Assembly: GCF_001499995.1 (NCBI RefSeq)
Contig: NZ_LQIU01000023.1
Location: 124,001-188,000 of the forward strand
DNA from: Mycobacterium sp. IS-1496
GTDB taxonomy: Bacteria; Actinomycetota; Actinomycetes; Mycobacteriales; Mycobacteriaceae
DNA length: 64,000 nt
Reading direction: 5' to 3'
Part shown: positions 50,503-60,163 of the stretch, piece after piece
Layout: each line of letters begins with the position of its first letter
Numbering within the stretch: the first letter of the stretch is position 1
Position numbers and translations under genes: made by a program
The notes under the pieces: generated by a model
The model's input: only the letters and a program-made list of their open reading frames with translations
Database searches by the model: none
Told to the model about the DNA's origin: nothing

Positions 50503-51366
50503 TCACCGGCCCTCGTGCAGGGCAGAGACCAGCGCCTCACGCCACGGGCGGAGCGGGGTCAGGCCACACGCCGCCGACCCGGAGCCGGACAGCGCCGAAT
50601 ACGCGGGCCGTCGGGCCGGGCGCGGAAAGCGGTCACCACCGACCGGCCGCACCCGGTCGGGGTCGGCGCCCACGGTCTCGAAGACCGCGCGGGCCTGGTC
50701 GAAGCGGCTGGCCTGGCCGTCGTTGGCGGCGTGCAGCACCGGCCCGCGGACTCCCCCGTCGGCGATCTCGAGCAGCGCCCCGGCGAGGTCGTGCGCGCTG
50801 GTGGGTGAACCGATCTGGTCGGCCACCACCTCGACGGTGTCCGTACCGAGGGCCTTGCGGCGCATCGCGGCGACGAAGTCGGTGCCGTCGGCGCCCTCGT
50901 AGACCCACGCGGTGCGCACCACGTGACCGTGCGGAAGCGCGTCGAGCACCGCACGCTCGCCGGCGAGCTTGGTGCGCCCGTACACGCTCAGCGGGTCCGG
51001 CGCATCGTCGATCTCGTAGGGATGCGGCGGCGCCCCGGCGAAGTCGCCGCTGAACACATAGTCCGTCGACACGTGGACCAGGCCGGCGCCGACGCGCGCG
51101 CAGACGGTCGCGAGGTTGCCCGGGCCGACGGCGTTGACCGCATGCGCCCGGTCGGGCTCGGATTCGGCGCGGTCGACGTCGGTGAACGCCGCGCAGTTGA
51201 CCACCACGTCGCCCTCGGCGACCCGGTGCGCGATCGCGCCGGGATCGGTGATGTCACAGTCGGCCGACGCGAGCGCCAGCACGTCACGCCCCTGGCGCCG
51301 GGCCTGAGCAGCCAGGATGCGCCCGACCATGCCGCCGGCACCGGTGATCACGAGTCGTTGCGGCAT
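50503..51366 (-). CDS. rmlD: dTDP-4-dehydrorhamnose reductase
   Basis: A 287-residue SDR-type reductase catalysing the last step of dTDP-L-rhamnose synthesis. NADPH loop GAGGMVG (about 8-14), VSTDYVFSG and catalytic YGRTK (YxxxK) are present. ATG 51366 is chosen; the frame extends to 51558 but would cross the lcp1 start. It lies 47 bases upstream of wbbL and is divergent from lcp1, so rhamnose supply, linker assembly and ligation genes are grouped. Confidence 0.94.
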   Translation of the reverse strand: MPQRLVITGAGGMVGRILAAQARRQGRDVLALASADCDITDPGAIAHRVAEGDVVVNCAAFTDVDRAESEPDRAHAVNAVGPGNLATVCARVGAGLVHVSTDYVFSGDFAGAPPHPYEIDDAPDPLSVYGRTKLAGERAVLDALPHGHVVRTAWVYEGADGTDFVAAMRRKALGTDTVEVVADQIGSPTSAHDLAGALLEIADGGVRGPVLHAANDGQASRFDQARAVFETVGADPDRVRPVGGDRFPRPARRPAYSALSGSGSAACGLTPLRPWREALVSALHEGR

Positions 51367-51445
51367 GCGTGTGAGTTTGACACGCGGCCTGGCGCGCCGA
51401 CGATCGCTACCCCGTCTGCGCTGCCCTCGCCAGTAACCTGGGCTG

Positions 51446-52921
51446 ATGCCCGCTCGAGTCCTTCGTGCCGTCGCCGTGACGGTCGCCCTTGCCGTGGTGC
51501 TCGGGACCGGTGTGGCCTGGAGCCGGATTCGGTCTTTCGAAGAGGGCATCAACCACATCAGCTCTCCGGCGCTCGGCGAAGGCGGCGAGGACGGTGCGAT
51601 CGACGTCCTGCTGGTGGGGTCCGACAGCCGGACCGACGCTCACGGCAACCCGCTGTCGCAGGAGGAGCTGGCGACCCTGCGCGCCGGTAACGACGTGTCC
51701 ACCAACACCGACACGATCATCTTGATCCGCATCCCGAACAACGGGCAGTCGGCCACGGCCATCTCGATCCCGCGCGACTCGTACGTCCAGGCTCCCGACC
51801 TGGGCAAGATGAAGATCAACGGTGTCTACGGGTCGGTGCACCTCGAGAAGCTCAAGGAGCTCGTCGAGGTACAGGGCATGGACCCGGCCGAGGCCGAACC
51901 GCTCGCGATCGAAGACGGCCGGGAGGCGTTGATCAAGACGGTGGCGAACCTGACCGGGGTCACCGTGGACCACTACGCCGAGATCGGGCTGCTGGGCTTC
52001 GCGTTGATCACCGACGCCCTCGGTGGTGTCGATGTCTGCCTCAAAGAACCTGTCTACGAACCCCTTTCGGGTGCGGACTTCCCGGCCGGGTGGCAGAAGC
52101 TCAACGGGCCGCAGGCTTTGAGCTTCGTGCGCCAGCGCCACGACCTGCCGCGCGGCGATCTCGACCGGGTGACGCGCCAGCAGGCGGTGATGGCGTCGCT
52201 GGCCCACGAGGTGATCTCCAGCAAGACGTTGTCCAGCCCTGCGACGCTGAGCCGGCTGGAGGCGGCCGTGCAGCGGTCGGTGGTGCTCTCCGACGGCTGG
52301 GACATCATGGATTTCGTGGACCAGCTGCAGAAGCTGGCCGCCGGCAACGTCGCGTTCGCCACGATCCCGGTGCTGCGTGAGGACGGCTGGAGCGACGACG
52401 GCATGCAGAGTGTGGTGCGCGTCGATCCCACGGCCGTTCAGGAGTGGGTGACGGGCCTGCTCAACGAACAGGACGAAGGCAAGACCGAGGAACTCGCGTA
52501 CACCCCGGACAAGACGACCGTGGAGGTCGTCAACGCCACCGACATCAACGGTCTGGCCGCCTCGGTGTCGGCGGTGCTGTCGCAGAAGGGGTTCACCCCC
52601 GGCGCGACGGGCAACTTCGAGGGCGGCGCCGCCGTCAACGGCAGCCAGGTTCAGGCCGCCAAGGCGGATGACCTGGGCGCACAAGCGGTTTCGAAGGATC
52701 TGGGCGGGCTCACCGTTGTGGAGGACGGTTCCGTGGCACCGGGCACGGTGCGGGTCGTGCTCGCCGACGACTACACCGGCCCCGGCTCCGGACTCGACGG
52801 CACCGACCCGACGATGCTGACCGCCGACCCGGTCGCCGCCGGGGCCACCGATCCGGCCGCGCCGCCGCCACCCCCGCAGATCATCACCGCCGGTTCCGAC
52901 GATCCGGAGTGTGTGAACTGA
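51446..52921 (+). CDS. lcp1: LytR-CpsA-Psr family ligase Lcp1
   Basis: A 491-residue membrane-anchored protein: N-terminal helix (5-27), a LytR_CpsA_Psr domain (about 50-260) with LLVGSDSRTD, ISIPRDSYV and the FVRQRHDLPRGDLDR phosphate-binding motif, then a LytR_C domain (about 355-440) and a Pro-rich tail. In M. tuberculosis Lcp1 (Rv3267) transfers arabinogalactan to peptidoglycan. Conserved location next to rmlD-wbbL supports the assignment. Confidence 0.94.
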   Translation: MPARVLRAVAVTVALAVVLGTGVAWSRIRSFEEGINHISSPALGEGGEDGAIDVLLVGSDSRTDAHGNPLSQEELATLRAGNDVSTNTDTIILIRIPNNGQSATAISIPRDSYVQAPDLGKMKINGVYGSVHLEKLKELVEVQGMDPAEAEPLAIEDGREALIKTVANLTGVTVDHYAEIGLLGFALITDALGGVDVCLKEPVYEPLSGADFPAGWQKLNGPQALSFVRQRHDLPRGDLDRVTRQQAVMASLAHEVISSKTLSSPATLSRLEAAVQRSVVLSDGWDIMDFVDQLQKLAAGNVAFATIPVLREDGWSDDGMQSVVRVDPTAVQEWVTGLLNEQDEGKTEELAYTPDKTTVEVVNATDINGLAASVSAVLSQKGFTPGATGNFEGGAAVNGSQVQAAKADDLGAQAVSKDLGGLTVVEDGSVAPGTVRVVLADDYTGPGSGLDGTDPTMLTADPVAAGATDPAAPPPPPQIITAGSDDPECVN

Positions 52922-53640
52922 CTGTCACCGGGGCACTGCTCGGGCCGCTGCTGGACGCCGACCCGGCCGGGCCGAGCATCACCTATTACGACGACGCGAC
53001 CGGCGAACGCATCGAGGTCTCCCATGTGACGCTGGCCAACTGGGCGGCCAAGACCGGCAACCTCCTTCGCGACGAACTCGGGGCGGGGCCGGCGAGCCGG
53101 GTGGCGATTTTGCTGCCCGCGCACTGGCAGACCGCGGCGGTGCTGTTCGGCCTGTGGTGGATCGGCGCGGAGGCGCTGGTGGGTGCCGCGCCCGAGCTGG
53201 ACGGGGCCGACGTCGCGCTGTGCACCGCCGAACGCATCGACGAGGCGGACGCGGCGGCGGGGATGGGTGAGATCGCCGTGTTGTCGCTGGATCCGTTCGG
53301 CAGGCCGGTGCCCGATCTGCCGGTGGGCCTCACCGATTACGCCACGGCGGTGCGGGTGCACGGCGACCAGATCACCCCCGAACGCGCACCGGGCCCGGCG
53401 CTGAGCGGACGTTCGGTCGACGAGGTGCTCACCGCGGCCGCCGGCGCCGCCACCGCCGCCGGTCTGCAGCCGCGGGACCGGGTGCTGTCCACCGCCGACT
53501 GGGCCAGCGCCGACGACGTGGTCGAGCGGCTGCTGGCGGTCTACTCCGTCGGCGGGTCCCTGGTCCAGGTCGCGCATCCGGATCCGGCTGCGTTGGAACG
53601 CCGCCGGGCGATGGAGAAGGTGACCCGCGGACTGAACTGA
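52909..53640 (+). CDS. TIGR03089-type protein, reduced acyl-adenylate-synthetase-like (Rv3268)
   Basis: A 243-residue protein that resembles only the N-terminal part of AMP-dependent synthetases (ITYYDDATGERIE, VTLANWAAKTGNLLRDEL, VAILLPAHWQTAAVLFGLWW). The ATP-binding core and C-terminal subdomain are missing, so adenylation activity is unlikely. GTG 52909 overlaps lcp1 by 13 bases; the M. tuberculosis N-terminus would align with a CTG at 52918 that overlaps the lcp1 stop as CTGA. Function unknown. Confidence 0.78.
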   Translation: MCELTVTGALLGPLLDADPAGPSITYYDDATGERIEVSHVTLANWAAKTGNLLRDELGAGPASRVAILLPAHWQTAAVLFGLWWIGAEALVGAAPELDGADVALCTAERIDEADAAAGMGEIAVLSLDPFGRPVPDLPVGLTDYATAVRVHGDQITPERAPGPALSGRSVDEVLTAAAGAATAAGLQPRDRVLSTADWASADDVVERLLAVYSVGGSLVQVAHPDPAALERRRAMEKVTRGLN

Positions 53641-53810
53641 GCTCCCGCTGGGCAGTGGGCAACGCCTGGACCATCGTGTCGATGGCGTCCTTCGTCTGCG
53701 GGTTCAACGCGCTCAACGCGGTGCCGCGACGGCAGCAGTCGGCGTCCCGGGCGATCGAGACCCTCGCCCCGGCCGCCGACCGCACGTCCTGACAATCGTC
53801 GCCGCGGCGG

Positions 53811-54974
53811 TCAGAAGCGAAATTCCGTCGGGGGCCGGTCGGTCCGCCCGAGCATCCAGGCGATCGCCGCGGCAGACCGTTCCGCCGCGCGCCCGTCTCC
53901 GAACGGGTTTCCCTTCGAGACCATCGCCGCCCGCTCTTCGGGGTCGTCGAGCAGACGGCAGGCGTTGCCCAGCACCGCATCGCGGTCGGTGCCGACGAGT
54001 ACCGCGCACCCCGCGTCGACGGCCTCCATCCGCTCCGTGACCTCCCGCAGGACGATCACGGGGACACCGAAACTGGGTGCCTCCTCCTGGATCCCCCCGG
54101 AATCCGACAGCACCAGGGTGGCCGCGGCGAGCGTCGCGACGAGCACCGGATACGACAGGGGTTCGGTGACCAGCACCCGGGGATGCGCGCCGAGCGCGGA
54201 CCGGACCTGAGCCGCGACAGCGGGATTGGGATGAGCAGGCAGCACCACCTCGACGTCGGAGTACTTGTCGAGCAGCAGCGCGACCGCGGTCAGTACGCGG
54301 TCGAGCGGCTCACCCCAGGATTCGCGACGGTGTGCCGTCACGAGCACCAGCCGGCTGCGGCCGGCTCTGGCCCGCTCGACGAACTCCGCCACGCGGGCGT
54401 CGGCGACGGGCCCGCTTCGTGCGGCGATGCCGAGGACCGCGTCGATCACGGTGTTGCCGGTGACGACGATGTCGCCAGGCCGGGTGCCCTCCCGTTCGAG
54501 GTTGGCCCGCGCCTGCACGGTGGGCGCCAGATGCAGCCTGCTGATCTGTCCGACCAGCCTGCGGTTGCCCTCCTCGGGGAACGGCGCCGCCAGGTCGTGT
54601 GACCGCAGACCCGCCTCGACGTGGGCGATCGGCACCTTCGCCCAGAAGGCGACCATCGCCGCGGCCAACACCGTCGTGGTGTCCCCCTGAACCACCACGG
54701 CCGCGGGTGTTCGCTGCTGCCAATGGGTTTCGAGCTGCACGGTCAGCGCGGCCATGAGTTCGGCCTGACTGCCGCTGCCGCGGTCGATGCTCAGCGTGAC
54801 GTCCGGTTCGAGGCCGAACGCGTCGAGCGCCTGATGAACCATCGTCGGATGTTGGCCGCTGGCGACGAACACCGGCGTCATGCCCTGTGCCCGCAGGGCG
54901 GGCACCAGCGGCGCCAGCTTGATGGCTTCGGGGCGGGTCCCCGCCACCAGGTGGACTTCGGTCACGCCGCCCAC
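53811..54974 (-). CDS. wecB: non-hydrolysing UDP-N-acetylglucosamine 2-epimerase
   Basis: A 387-residue epimerase that converts UDP-GlcNAc to UDP-ManNAc. Signatures: AGTRPEAIKLAPL near the N-terminus, HVEAGLRS, the PFPEEGNRRL active-site stretch, TAHRRES and LSDSGGIQEEAPSFG. It is the first gene of the accessory polysaccharide locus and is divergent from the DMT-like gene over an AT-rich gap. No UDP-ManNAc dehydrogenase is present in the window, so ManNAc itself, or a modification encoded elsewhere, would be used. Confidence 0.93.
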   Translation of the reverse strand: MGGVTEVHLVAGTRPEAIKLAPLVPALRAQGMTPVFVASGQHPTMVHQALDAFGLEPDVTLSIDRGSGSQAELMAALTVQLETHWQQRTPAAVVVQGDTTTVLAAAMVAFWAKVPIAHVEAGLRSHDLAAPFPEEGNRRLVGQISRLHLAPTVQARANLEREGTRPGDIVVTGNTVIDAVLGIAARSGPVADARVAEFVERARAGRSRLVLVTAHRRESWGEPLDRVLTAVALLLDKYSDVEVVLPAHPNPAVAAQVRSALGAHPRVLVTEPLSYPVLVATLAAATLVLSDSGGIQEEAPSFGVPVIVLREVTERMEAVDAGCAVLVGTDRDAVLGNACRLLDDPEERAAMVSKGNPFGDGRAAERSAAAIAWMLGRTDRPPTEFRF

Positions 54975-55083
54975 TATGCCTGATTCAGTGAAGTGTTGTA
55001 AATTCGCTTAGCAAAGTGCAGGCTGTTCTCGGCGAGCAGCGCCCGCACCCACCCGTGACTACCAGAAACGGCAGGTTAGACCG

Positions 55084-55950
55084 ATGTACGCCCATCTCTT
55101 GCTCGTCCTGTCGACTTTTTCGTACGCTACTGGGCTGATTCTGCAAAGTATGGCTGCTCGCCGTATCGCCATCAGCAACACACTTGGGCTGACCCTCGTG
55201 AGGCGCCTCGCCACCGACCGGTGCTATGCCGCCGGGCTGGCCGCCCAGGTGGTCGGCTTCCTGCTGGCCTTCTTCGCCCGCGAAACCTTGCCGGTGTACC
55301 TGGTGCAGGCCGGCGCCTGCGCCGCGGTCGGCGTCGCGGCGGCGCTGGGCGCGGTCATCCTCGGTTGGCGGGTCACTCGCCCCGAACTTGCCGTGCTCGC
55401 AGTGCTGACCGTGGCGTTGGCCCTGCTCGCCGGGGCCGCGGAACCGTCCCGGATCACCTCGGTGCCGCCGTCGACGGGCTGGGTGCTCGCCGCGGTGCTG
55501 GCAGCCTGTGTCGGCCTCGCGCCCGCGGCCTGGCGGGCCAGGGGGGCGGTGCCGCTGGCCGGCCTCGCCGGTGCGGCCTTCGCCGTCCTGGCGGTGGCGA
55601 GTCGTCCGCTGCCATCCCTCGAGTGGACGGCCCTGCTGGTGCATCCGCTGGCCTGGCTGACGCTGGCGTCCGCCGCTGTCGGGCAGGTCATGTTGGCCGC
55701 GGCCCTGCAGCGCGGGTCGACGACCTCGGCCGGCGCGGCGATGGACGCCGTGACCATGGTGGTGGCGTCCGCCGCCGGTATCGCGCTGGTCGGCGATCGG
55801 ATCGCCGACGGCCGGGCGGCCTGGCTGGTCGCCGGGCTCTTCCTCATCGTCGCCGGGGTACTGGCCATGGGCCGTGTCGGCACGGTCGTCACCGAGGGCC
55901 GCACGGATCTCGCACCGTCCGACCAACCGATCACCCAGGGAACCCGATGA
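55084..55950 (+). CDS. DMT-like integral membrane protein
   Basis: A 288-residue protein with about nine or ten hydrophobic segments, arranged like EamA/DMT carriers with one half shortened; a short polar tail follows. No substrate motif is recognised. The gene is immediately coupled to the deacetylase (ATGA) and heads the plus-strand half of the polysaccharide locus. It may move a lipid-linked or nucleotide sugar, or tether the pathway to the membrane; this is inference from context. Confidence 0.7.
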   Translation: MYAHLLLVLSTFSYATGLILQSMAARRIAISNTLGLTLVRRLATDRCYAAGLAAQVVGFLLAFFARETLPVYLVQAGACAAVGVAAALGAVILGWRVTRPELAVLAVLTVALALLAGAAEPSRITSVPPSTGWVLAAVLAACVGLAPAAWRARGAVPLAGLAGAAFAVLAVASRPLPSLEWTALLVHPLAWLTLASAAVGQVMLAAALQRGSTTSAGAAMDAVTMVVASAAGIALVGDRIADGRAAWLVAGLFLIVAGVLAMGRVGTVVTEGRTDLAPSDQPITQGTR

Positions 55951-56900
55951 CGTCTTCACTCCCCGTCGCCAGCGTGTCGTTCGACCTCGACAACGTGTGG
56001 TCGTTCCTCAAGACCCACGGCGACTCGTCCTGGGAGTCCCGGCCCAGCTACCTCGAGGTCGCGACACCGCGGATCGTCGAGTTCCTCGGTGAGATACATT
56101 TGCGATCAACGATTTTCGTGATCGGCGCGGATGCCGACCGTGACGACGGCGCCGAGGCGGTGCGGGCGTTCGCCGCCGCCGGGCACGAGATCGGCAACCA
56201 CTCCTACGAACACGAACCGTGGCTGCAGCGCTACAGCGTCGAGGACCTCGCCGCCGAGATCGACCGCACGCACGCGGCGATCGTCGCCGCGGGCGCACCG
56301 GCACCAACAGGGTTCCGCGGACCCGGCTACAGCACCAGCCCCACACTGGAGCGACTGCTCGTCGAGCGCGGATACACCTACGACGCCAGCAGCTTTCCCA
56401 CCTGGATCGGGCCGCTGGCACGAGCCCACCACTTGCGCACCGCGCACCTGAGCACCGCACAGCGCGAGGAGCGCGCACACCTGTTCGGCGGGCTGGACCA
56501 GGCGCTGCTGCCCCTGCGCCCTCACCGGTCGACCAGCGGGATCGCCGAACTGCCGGTCACCACCATGCCGCTGCTGCGGATCCCGATCCACGGGTCCTAC
56601 CTGATGCAGCTGTACTCGATCTCACCGAAGGTGGCTCGGCTCTACTTCAGGACCGCCGTCCGGCTGTGCCGCGCGCGCGGCATCGGGCTGACCATGCTGC
56701 TGCACCCCCACCACCTGCTCGACCGCGGCGACGCGCCCGCACTCGATTTCTTCCCCGGCATGTCGGTACCGGCCCGCGAGAAGTACGCGTTCATGCAATG
56801 GGTGCTGGCGACCATGCAACGCCAATTCACCGTGCTCGGGACCCGGGACCACGTCATCCACGCGCTCGAAACGGGACACCCCCATGCGTCAGCGGCGTGA
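55947..56900 (+). CDS. polysaccharide deacetylase (NodB-like)
   Basis: A 317-residue cytosolic-looking CE4-type protein. Metal-site motifs are SFDLDN (DxD at the usual Asp-Asp position), GNHSYEH (HSxxH) and GFRGPGYS. It would remove N-acetyl groups from a glycan or lipid-linked sugar, possibly the ManNAc made with the help of the adjacent epimerase. The ATG overlaps the DMT-like stop; a frame extending back to 55221 is spurious. The end overlaps the beta-helix gene by 17 bases. No signal peptide, so it would act on a cytoplasmic precursor. Confidence 0.82.
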   Translation: MTSSLPVASVSFDLDNVWSFLKTHGDSSWESRPSYLEVATPRIVEFLGEIHLRSTIFVIGADADRDDGAEAVRAFAAAGHEIGNHSYEHEPWLQRYSVEDLAAEIDRTHAAIVAAGAPAPTGFRGPGYSTSPTLERLLVERGYTYDASSFPTWIGPLARAHHLRTAHLSTAQREERAHLFGGLDQALLPLRPHRSTSGIAELPVTTMPLLRIPIHGSYLMQLYSISPKVARLYFRTAVRLCRARGIGLTMLLHPHHLLDRGDAPALDFFPGMSVPAREKYAFMQWVLATMQRQFTVLGTRDHVIHALETGHPHASAA

Positions 56901-58005
56901 CCCCCGGCGGACACCGACCGGATCGGTGCCCGCGGCGGTCGTCGCCGCCGCGGTGGTGACCGTCCTGGTCGCCGCAGGCGTACAGGCGGCCCACAGCGCG
57001 CCACCGGACGAGACAGCCACTCTGCAAACACAATTCGACCAGCTCCGGCCCGGGGAGACCCTCCGCCTGGACCGGCGCACGTACGCCCATGCCGGGGTCA
57101 TCCGCGTCACGGTGCCGGGAGTGCGCATCGAGGGCAACGGGGCGACGCTGGCCGCCACGAACGCGCCGGCCTCGGCGCTGCAGATCGACGCCCCCGGGGT
57201 CAGCCTGACCGACGTGACCCTGAGCGCACCCACCGACGGCCCCCGACTGACAGGCCTCGAGCAGCACAAGCTCGTGGTGAGTGGTGACGGGGTCTCGCTC
57301 ACCGACGTGACGGTCGACGGTTCGGCCGCCGCCGGGGTGTTCGTCGACGGCGCCGACGGCTTCCGCCTCACCCGCGTCGCCGTTCGCGACACCCTCGCCG
57401 ACGGCATCCACATGACCGACGGCGCCACCAACGGCACGCTCGAGAACCCGAGGACCGAACGCACCGGCGACGACGGGGTGGCCGTGGTCTCCTACGGCAC
57501 CGACGCCCCGTGCGCGGGCATCACCATCACCGCGCCCGTGGTGGCCGGAACCCGTTGGGGCCGAGGCATCTCCGTCGTCGGCGGCCGCGACGTGTCGGTA
57601 CGCGACCTCACGGTGTCGGGCACCAGCGGCGCCGGGGTCTACGTCGCCTCCGAGGGAGCCCCGTACTTCACCGACTCCGTCGCGGGGGTCCGCGTCACCG
57701 GCGGCACGATCACGGGCGCGAACACCGACCCCGCCGTGATCCACGGCGCCGTGCTGGTCTACTCGGGCAACGCCGGCCGGTCGGTGAGTGACGTATCGAT
57801 TTCCGGTCTGACCATCACCGCGACGTCGCCCAGCGCGGAACGCAATGTCGGCGTGATCGCCCGGCCGGGGTCCGTCGACGCCGTCACGTTCAGCCGAATC
57901 CAAGTGCGCGACAGCGACTTGCGACCCCTTCTCGTCGACGCGCCCGCCGGAGCCGTCCGGGCCTCCGACTTCACCGTCAACGGCGAACCGGTCGACGTCC
58001 GATGA
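56884..58005 (+). CDS. exported right-handed beta-helix protein
   Basis: A 373-residue protein. A signal or anchor segment (about 16-36) precedes repeated turns such as GVRIEGNGATL, GVSLTDVTL, GVFVDGADGF and GDDGVAVVSYG, typical of parallel beta-helix polysaccharide lyases, epimerases or glycosidases. The GDDG turn resembles the acidic site of GH28/PL enzymes but is not decisive. It overlaps the deacetylase and is coupled to the next GT gene (ATGA). Probably modifies or trims the polysaccharide outside the membrane. Confidence 0.75.
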   Translation: MRQRRDPRRTPTGSVPAAVVAAAVVTVLVAAGVQAAHSAPPDETATLQTQFDQLRPGETLRLDRRTYAHAGVIRVTVPGVRIEGNGATLAATNAPASALQIDAPGVSLTDVTLSAPTDGPRLTGLEQHKLVVSGDGVSLTDVTVDGSAAAGVFVDGADGFRLTRVAVRDTLADGIHMTDGATNGTLENPRTERTGDDGVAVVSYGTDAPCAGITITAPVVAGTRWGRGISVVGGRDVSVRDLTVSGTSGAGVYVASEGAPYFTDSVAGVRVTGGTITGANTDPAVIHGAVLVYSGNAGRSVSDVSISGLTITATSPSAERNVGVIARPGSVDAVTFSRIQVRDSDLRPLLVDAPAGAVRASDFTVNGEPVDVR

Positions 58006-59090
58006 CCAGCCGACCCACCAGGAGCACCGTGACAACAGCATTGACCGTCGTGCACGTGACCGAGTCGTTCGCCAGCGGCACCGCGGCGGCGATCCGCGAC
58101 TTCGCGCGCAACTACCCCGCGGCCGAACACCGACTCGTGTACGCCCGCCGTGCGGAGGCGTCGGTCAGCCCGGCGGAGTTCGTCGGCTTCGCCGCGGTGG
58201 CCGAACTGCCCGACGGGCACGTCGCCCGACTGCGGTTCCTCCGCCGCTACGCCAAGGGACTGCGCGGGCCGGTCGTGATCCACGCCCACTCCAGCAAGGG
58301 CGGGGTGTATGCGCGCGTCGCGCTGCGCCGCTCCGCCCGGCGTCCGATCGTCTACTCCCCCCACTGCTACGCCTTCGAACGCCGCGACGTCGGAATGCCG
58401 GTGCGCACGGCCTTCCGGGCCGCCGAATGGGCGCTGTCGCTGAACACCAGCGGCTTCGGCGTCTGTTCGCCGCGCGAAGCGGCCCTGTCCCGCTGGCCAC
58501 TGGCCCGGCCCCGGGTGGTGACGGTGCCCAACGTCGCCGGACCGTGCACGGTCCCGTCGGGCACGAGATCCGCGCCGGCGCAGGGCCTGTGCGTCGTCGG
58601 CAACGGCAGGCTGGGACCTCAGAAGGACCCCGGATTCTTCGCCGACGCGGTGGCGCACGCCAGGATGGCGCACCCCGACCTGCGGGCGGTGTGGATCGGC
58701 GACGGTGACGCCGAGTACGTCCAGTACCTCACCGACCGCCAGATCGAGGTGACGGGGTGGCTGCCCCGATCGCAGGCGCTCGCCGAACTCGCCCGCGGGG
58801 ACGTGTATCTGCACACCGCGGTGTGGGAGGGACTCCCGATCTCGATCCTCGAGGCCGACGCGGCCGGTCTCCCGGTCGTCGCGCGCGCACGGCCCTACCT
58901 CGACGGGCTGCGGCTGCCGTTGACCGTCGGAGCGCCCTCCCAGTTCGCCGACGTGCTGACCTCGCTCGACACCGCGCACGCGCGGACCGCCGCCCGCGAC
59001 GCGACCAGGGTCGCGTTCGCCGACAACTGCGACGGCAGCCAGCAGGTGGCGCTCAAGGAGCTCTACGGCCCGTACGCCGGGGCTCGCTGA
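58002..59090 (+). CDS. glycosyltransferase family 4 protein
   Basis: A 362-residue GT-B glycosyltransferase. VVHVTESFASGTAAAIRDF is the acceptor-side N-terminal strand and loop; GNGRLGPQKDP and EGLPISILEADAAGLPVVA (the EX7E donor motif) lie in the C-terminal domain. Donor and acceptor sugars are unknown. ATG 58002 overlaps the beta-helix stop; a GTG at 58029 is an alternative. The stop shares a base with the next GT start (TGATG). Confidence 0.87.
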   Translation: MTSRPTRSTVTTALTVVHVTESFASGTAAAIRDFARNYPAAEHRLVYARRAEASVSPAEFVGFAAVAELPDGHVARLRFLRRYAKGLRGPVVIHAHSSKGGVYARVALRRSARRPIVYSPHCYAFERRDVGMPVRTAFRAAEWALSLNTSGFGVCSPREAALSRWPLARPRVVTVPNVAGPCTVPSGTRSAPAQGLCVVGNGRLGPQKDPGFFADAVAHARMAHPDLRAVWIGDGDAEYVQYLTDRQIEVTGWLPRSQALAELARGDVYLHTAVWEGLPISILEADAAGLPVVARARPYLDGLRLPLTVGAPSQFADVLTSLDTAHARTAARDATRVAFADNCDGSQQVALKELYGPYAGAR

Positions 59091-60163
59091 TGGATCCGGT
59101 GCACGTCAACGGCAAGTGGTTGGCCCAACCCCTGACCGGCACACAGCGGTACGCCACCGAGATGGTGCGCCGCCTCGTCACGGCGGGCGCGGTGGATCTG
59201 GTGCTCCATGTGCCCAGCGGCGCCGACGCGCCCGAGTGGGCGTCGGCGCGGCGCGTGGAGATCCGCCGCGCCCCGGTGGGCGGCGTGGTGTTCGAGCAGC
59301 TGTACCTGCCGGTGGTGACACTGGGCCGGATGCTGCTCAACTTCGCCGGTCCCGCACCGCTTCTCAAGCGCAGGCAGCTGGTGACGATGCACGATGCGAC
59401 CGCGTTCCGGTACCCGCGCACCTTCCGGCGCACGTTCGTCGCGTTCTACCTCGTGATGTACCTGCTGTTGTCCCGCACGGCACGGCAGCTGCTCACCGTA
59501 TCCGAATTCAGCGCCGACGAACTGGCCGCGGTGCTGCGGGTCGACCGGCGGCGGTTCCTCGTGGCCCCCTGCGCCGCGGACGGTTTGGCGCAGATCGCAC
59601 CCGTGCGCCCCGACCTCGACATCGCAGGCGGGCAGTACCTCGTCGTGGGCACCCTGGCCAGACACAAGAACCTCACGGGCGCCGTGGCCGCGCTCACCGG
59701 GTCCGGGCGCGACGTGGTGGTCGTCGGAGCCGCCGGCCGTGACCAGGTCTTCTCCGCCATGTCCGATCTGGGATCGGCGGCGACCGTGGCCGGCCGTCTC
59801 ACCGACGCCGAACTGGTGTGGCTGTACCGCAATTCACGCGCGCTGGTGTTCCCGTCGAGATACGAGGGTTTCGGACTGCCGGTGCTGGAGGCGCAGGTGC
59901 TGGGGTGTCCGGTCGTCAGCTCGTCGGCGGCCTCCCTCCCCGAGGTCGGCGGCAGCGGCGCCCTGTACTTCGACCCCGACGACAGCGCTGCCCTGCTCGA
60001 GCGACTCGACGAACTCGAACGCGACGACGCGTTGGCGAGCGACCTGCGGGAGCGGGGGCTCGTCAACGCGCAGCGCTACTCGTGGGAGCGTTCGGCGGAG
60101 ACGGTGCTGACGCGGGTGCTGGGCGTGCCCGCTGCTGCGCTCAGTGCGGCGACCGGTTCCTGA
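59090..60163 (+). CDS. glycosyltransferase family 4 protein
   Basis: A 357-residue GT-B enzyme. VNGKWLAQPLTGTQRYATE at the N-terminus and FPSRYEGFGLPVLEAQVLG (EX7E donor motif) near residue 255 mark the mannosyl/rhamnosyltransferase-like GT4 group. YLVVGTLARHKN precedes the donor domain. It follows the previous GT with a TGATG junction. Its 3' end overlaps the convergent Wzy-like gene by 88 bases, an unusual overlap. Confidence 0.88.
   Translation: MDPVHVNGKWLAQPLTGTQRYATEMVRRLVTAGAVDLVLHVPSGADAPEWASARRVEIRRAPVGGVVFEQLYLPVVTLGRMLLNFAGPAPLLKRRQLVTMHDATAFRYPRTFRRTFVAFYLVMYLLLSRTARQLLTVSEFSADELAAVLRVDRRRFLVAPCAADGLAQIAPVRPDLDIAGGQYLVVGTLARHKNLTGAVAALTGSGRDVVVVGAAGRDQVFSAMSDLGSAATVAGRLTDAELVWLYRNSRALVFPSRYEGFGLPVLEAQVLGCPVVSSSAASLPEVGGSGALYFDPDDSAALLERLDELERDDALASDLRERGLVNAQRYSWERSAETVLTRVLGVPAAALSAATGS

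Noticed and set aside
53655..53792. 45-codon GTG-initiated plus-strand frame between the Rv3268-like gene and wecB
   Set aside because: No ribosome site, no homology recognised, and length is expected by chance at this G+C. The 170-base gap otherwise shows nothing.
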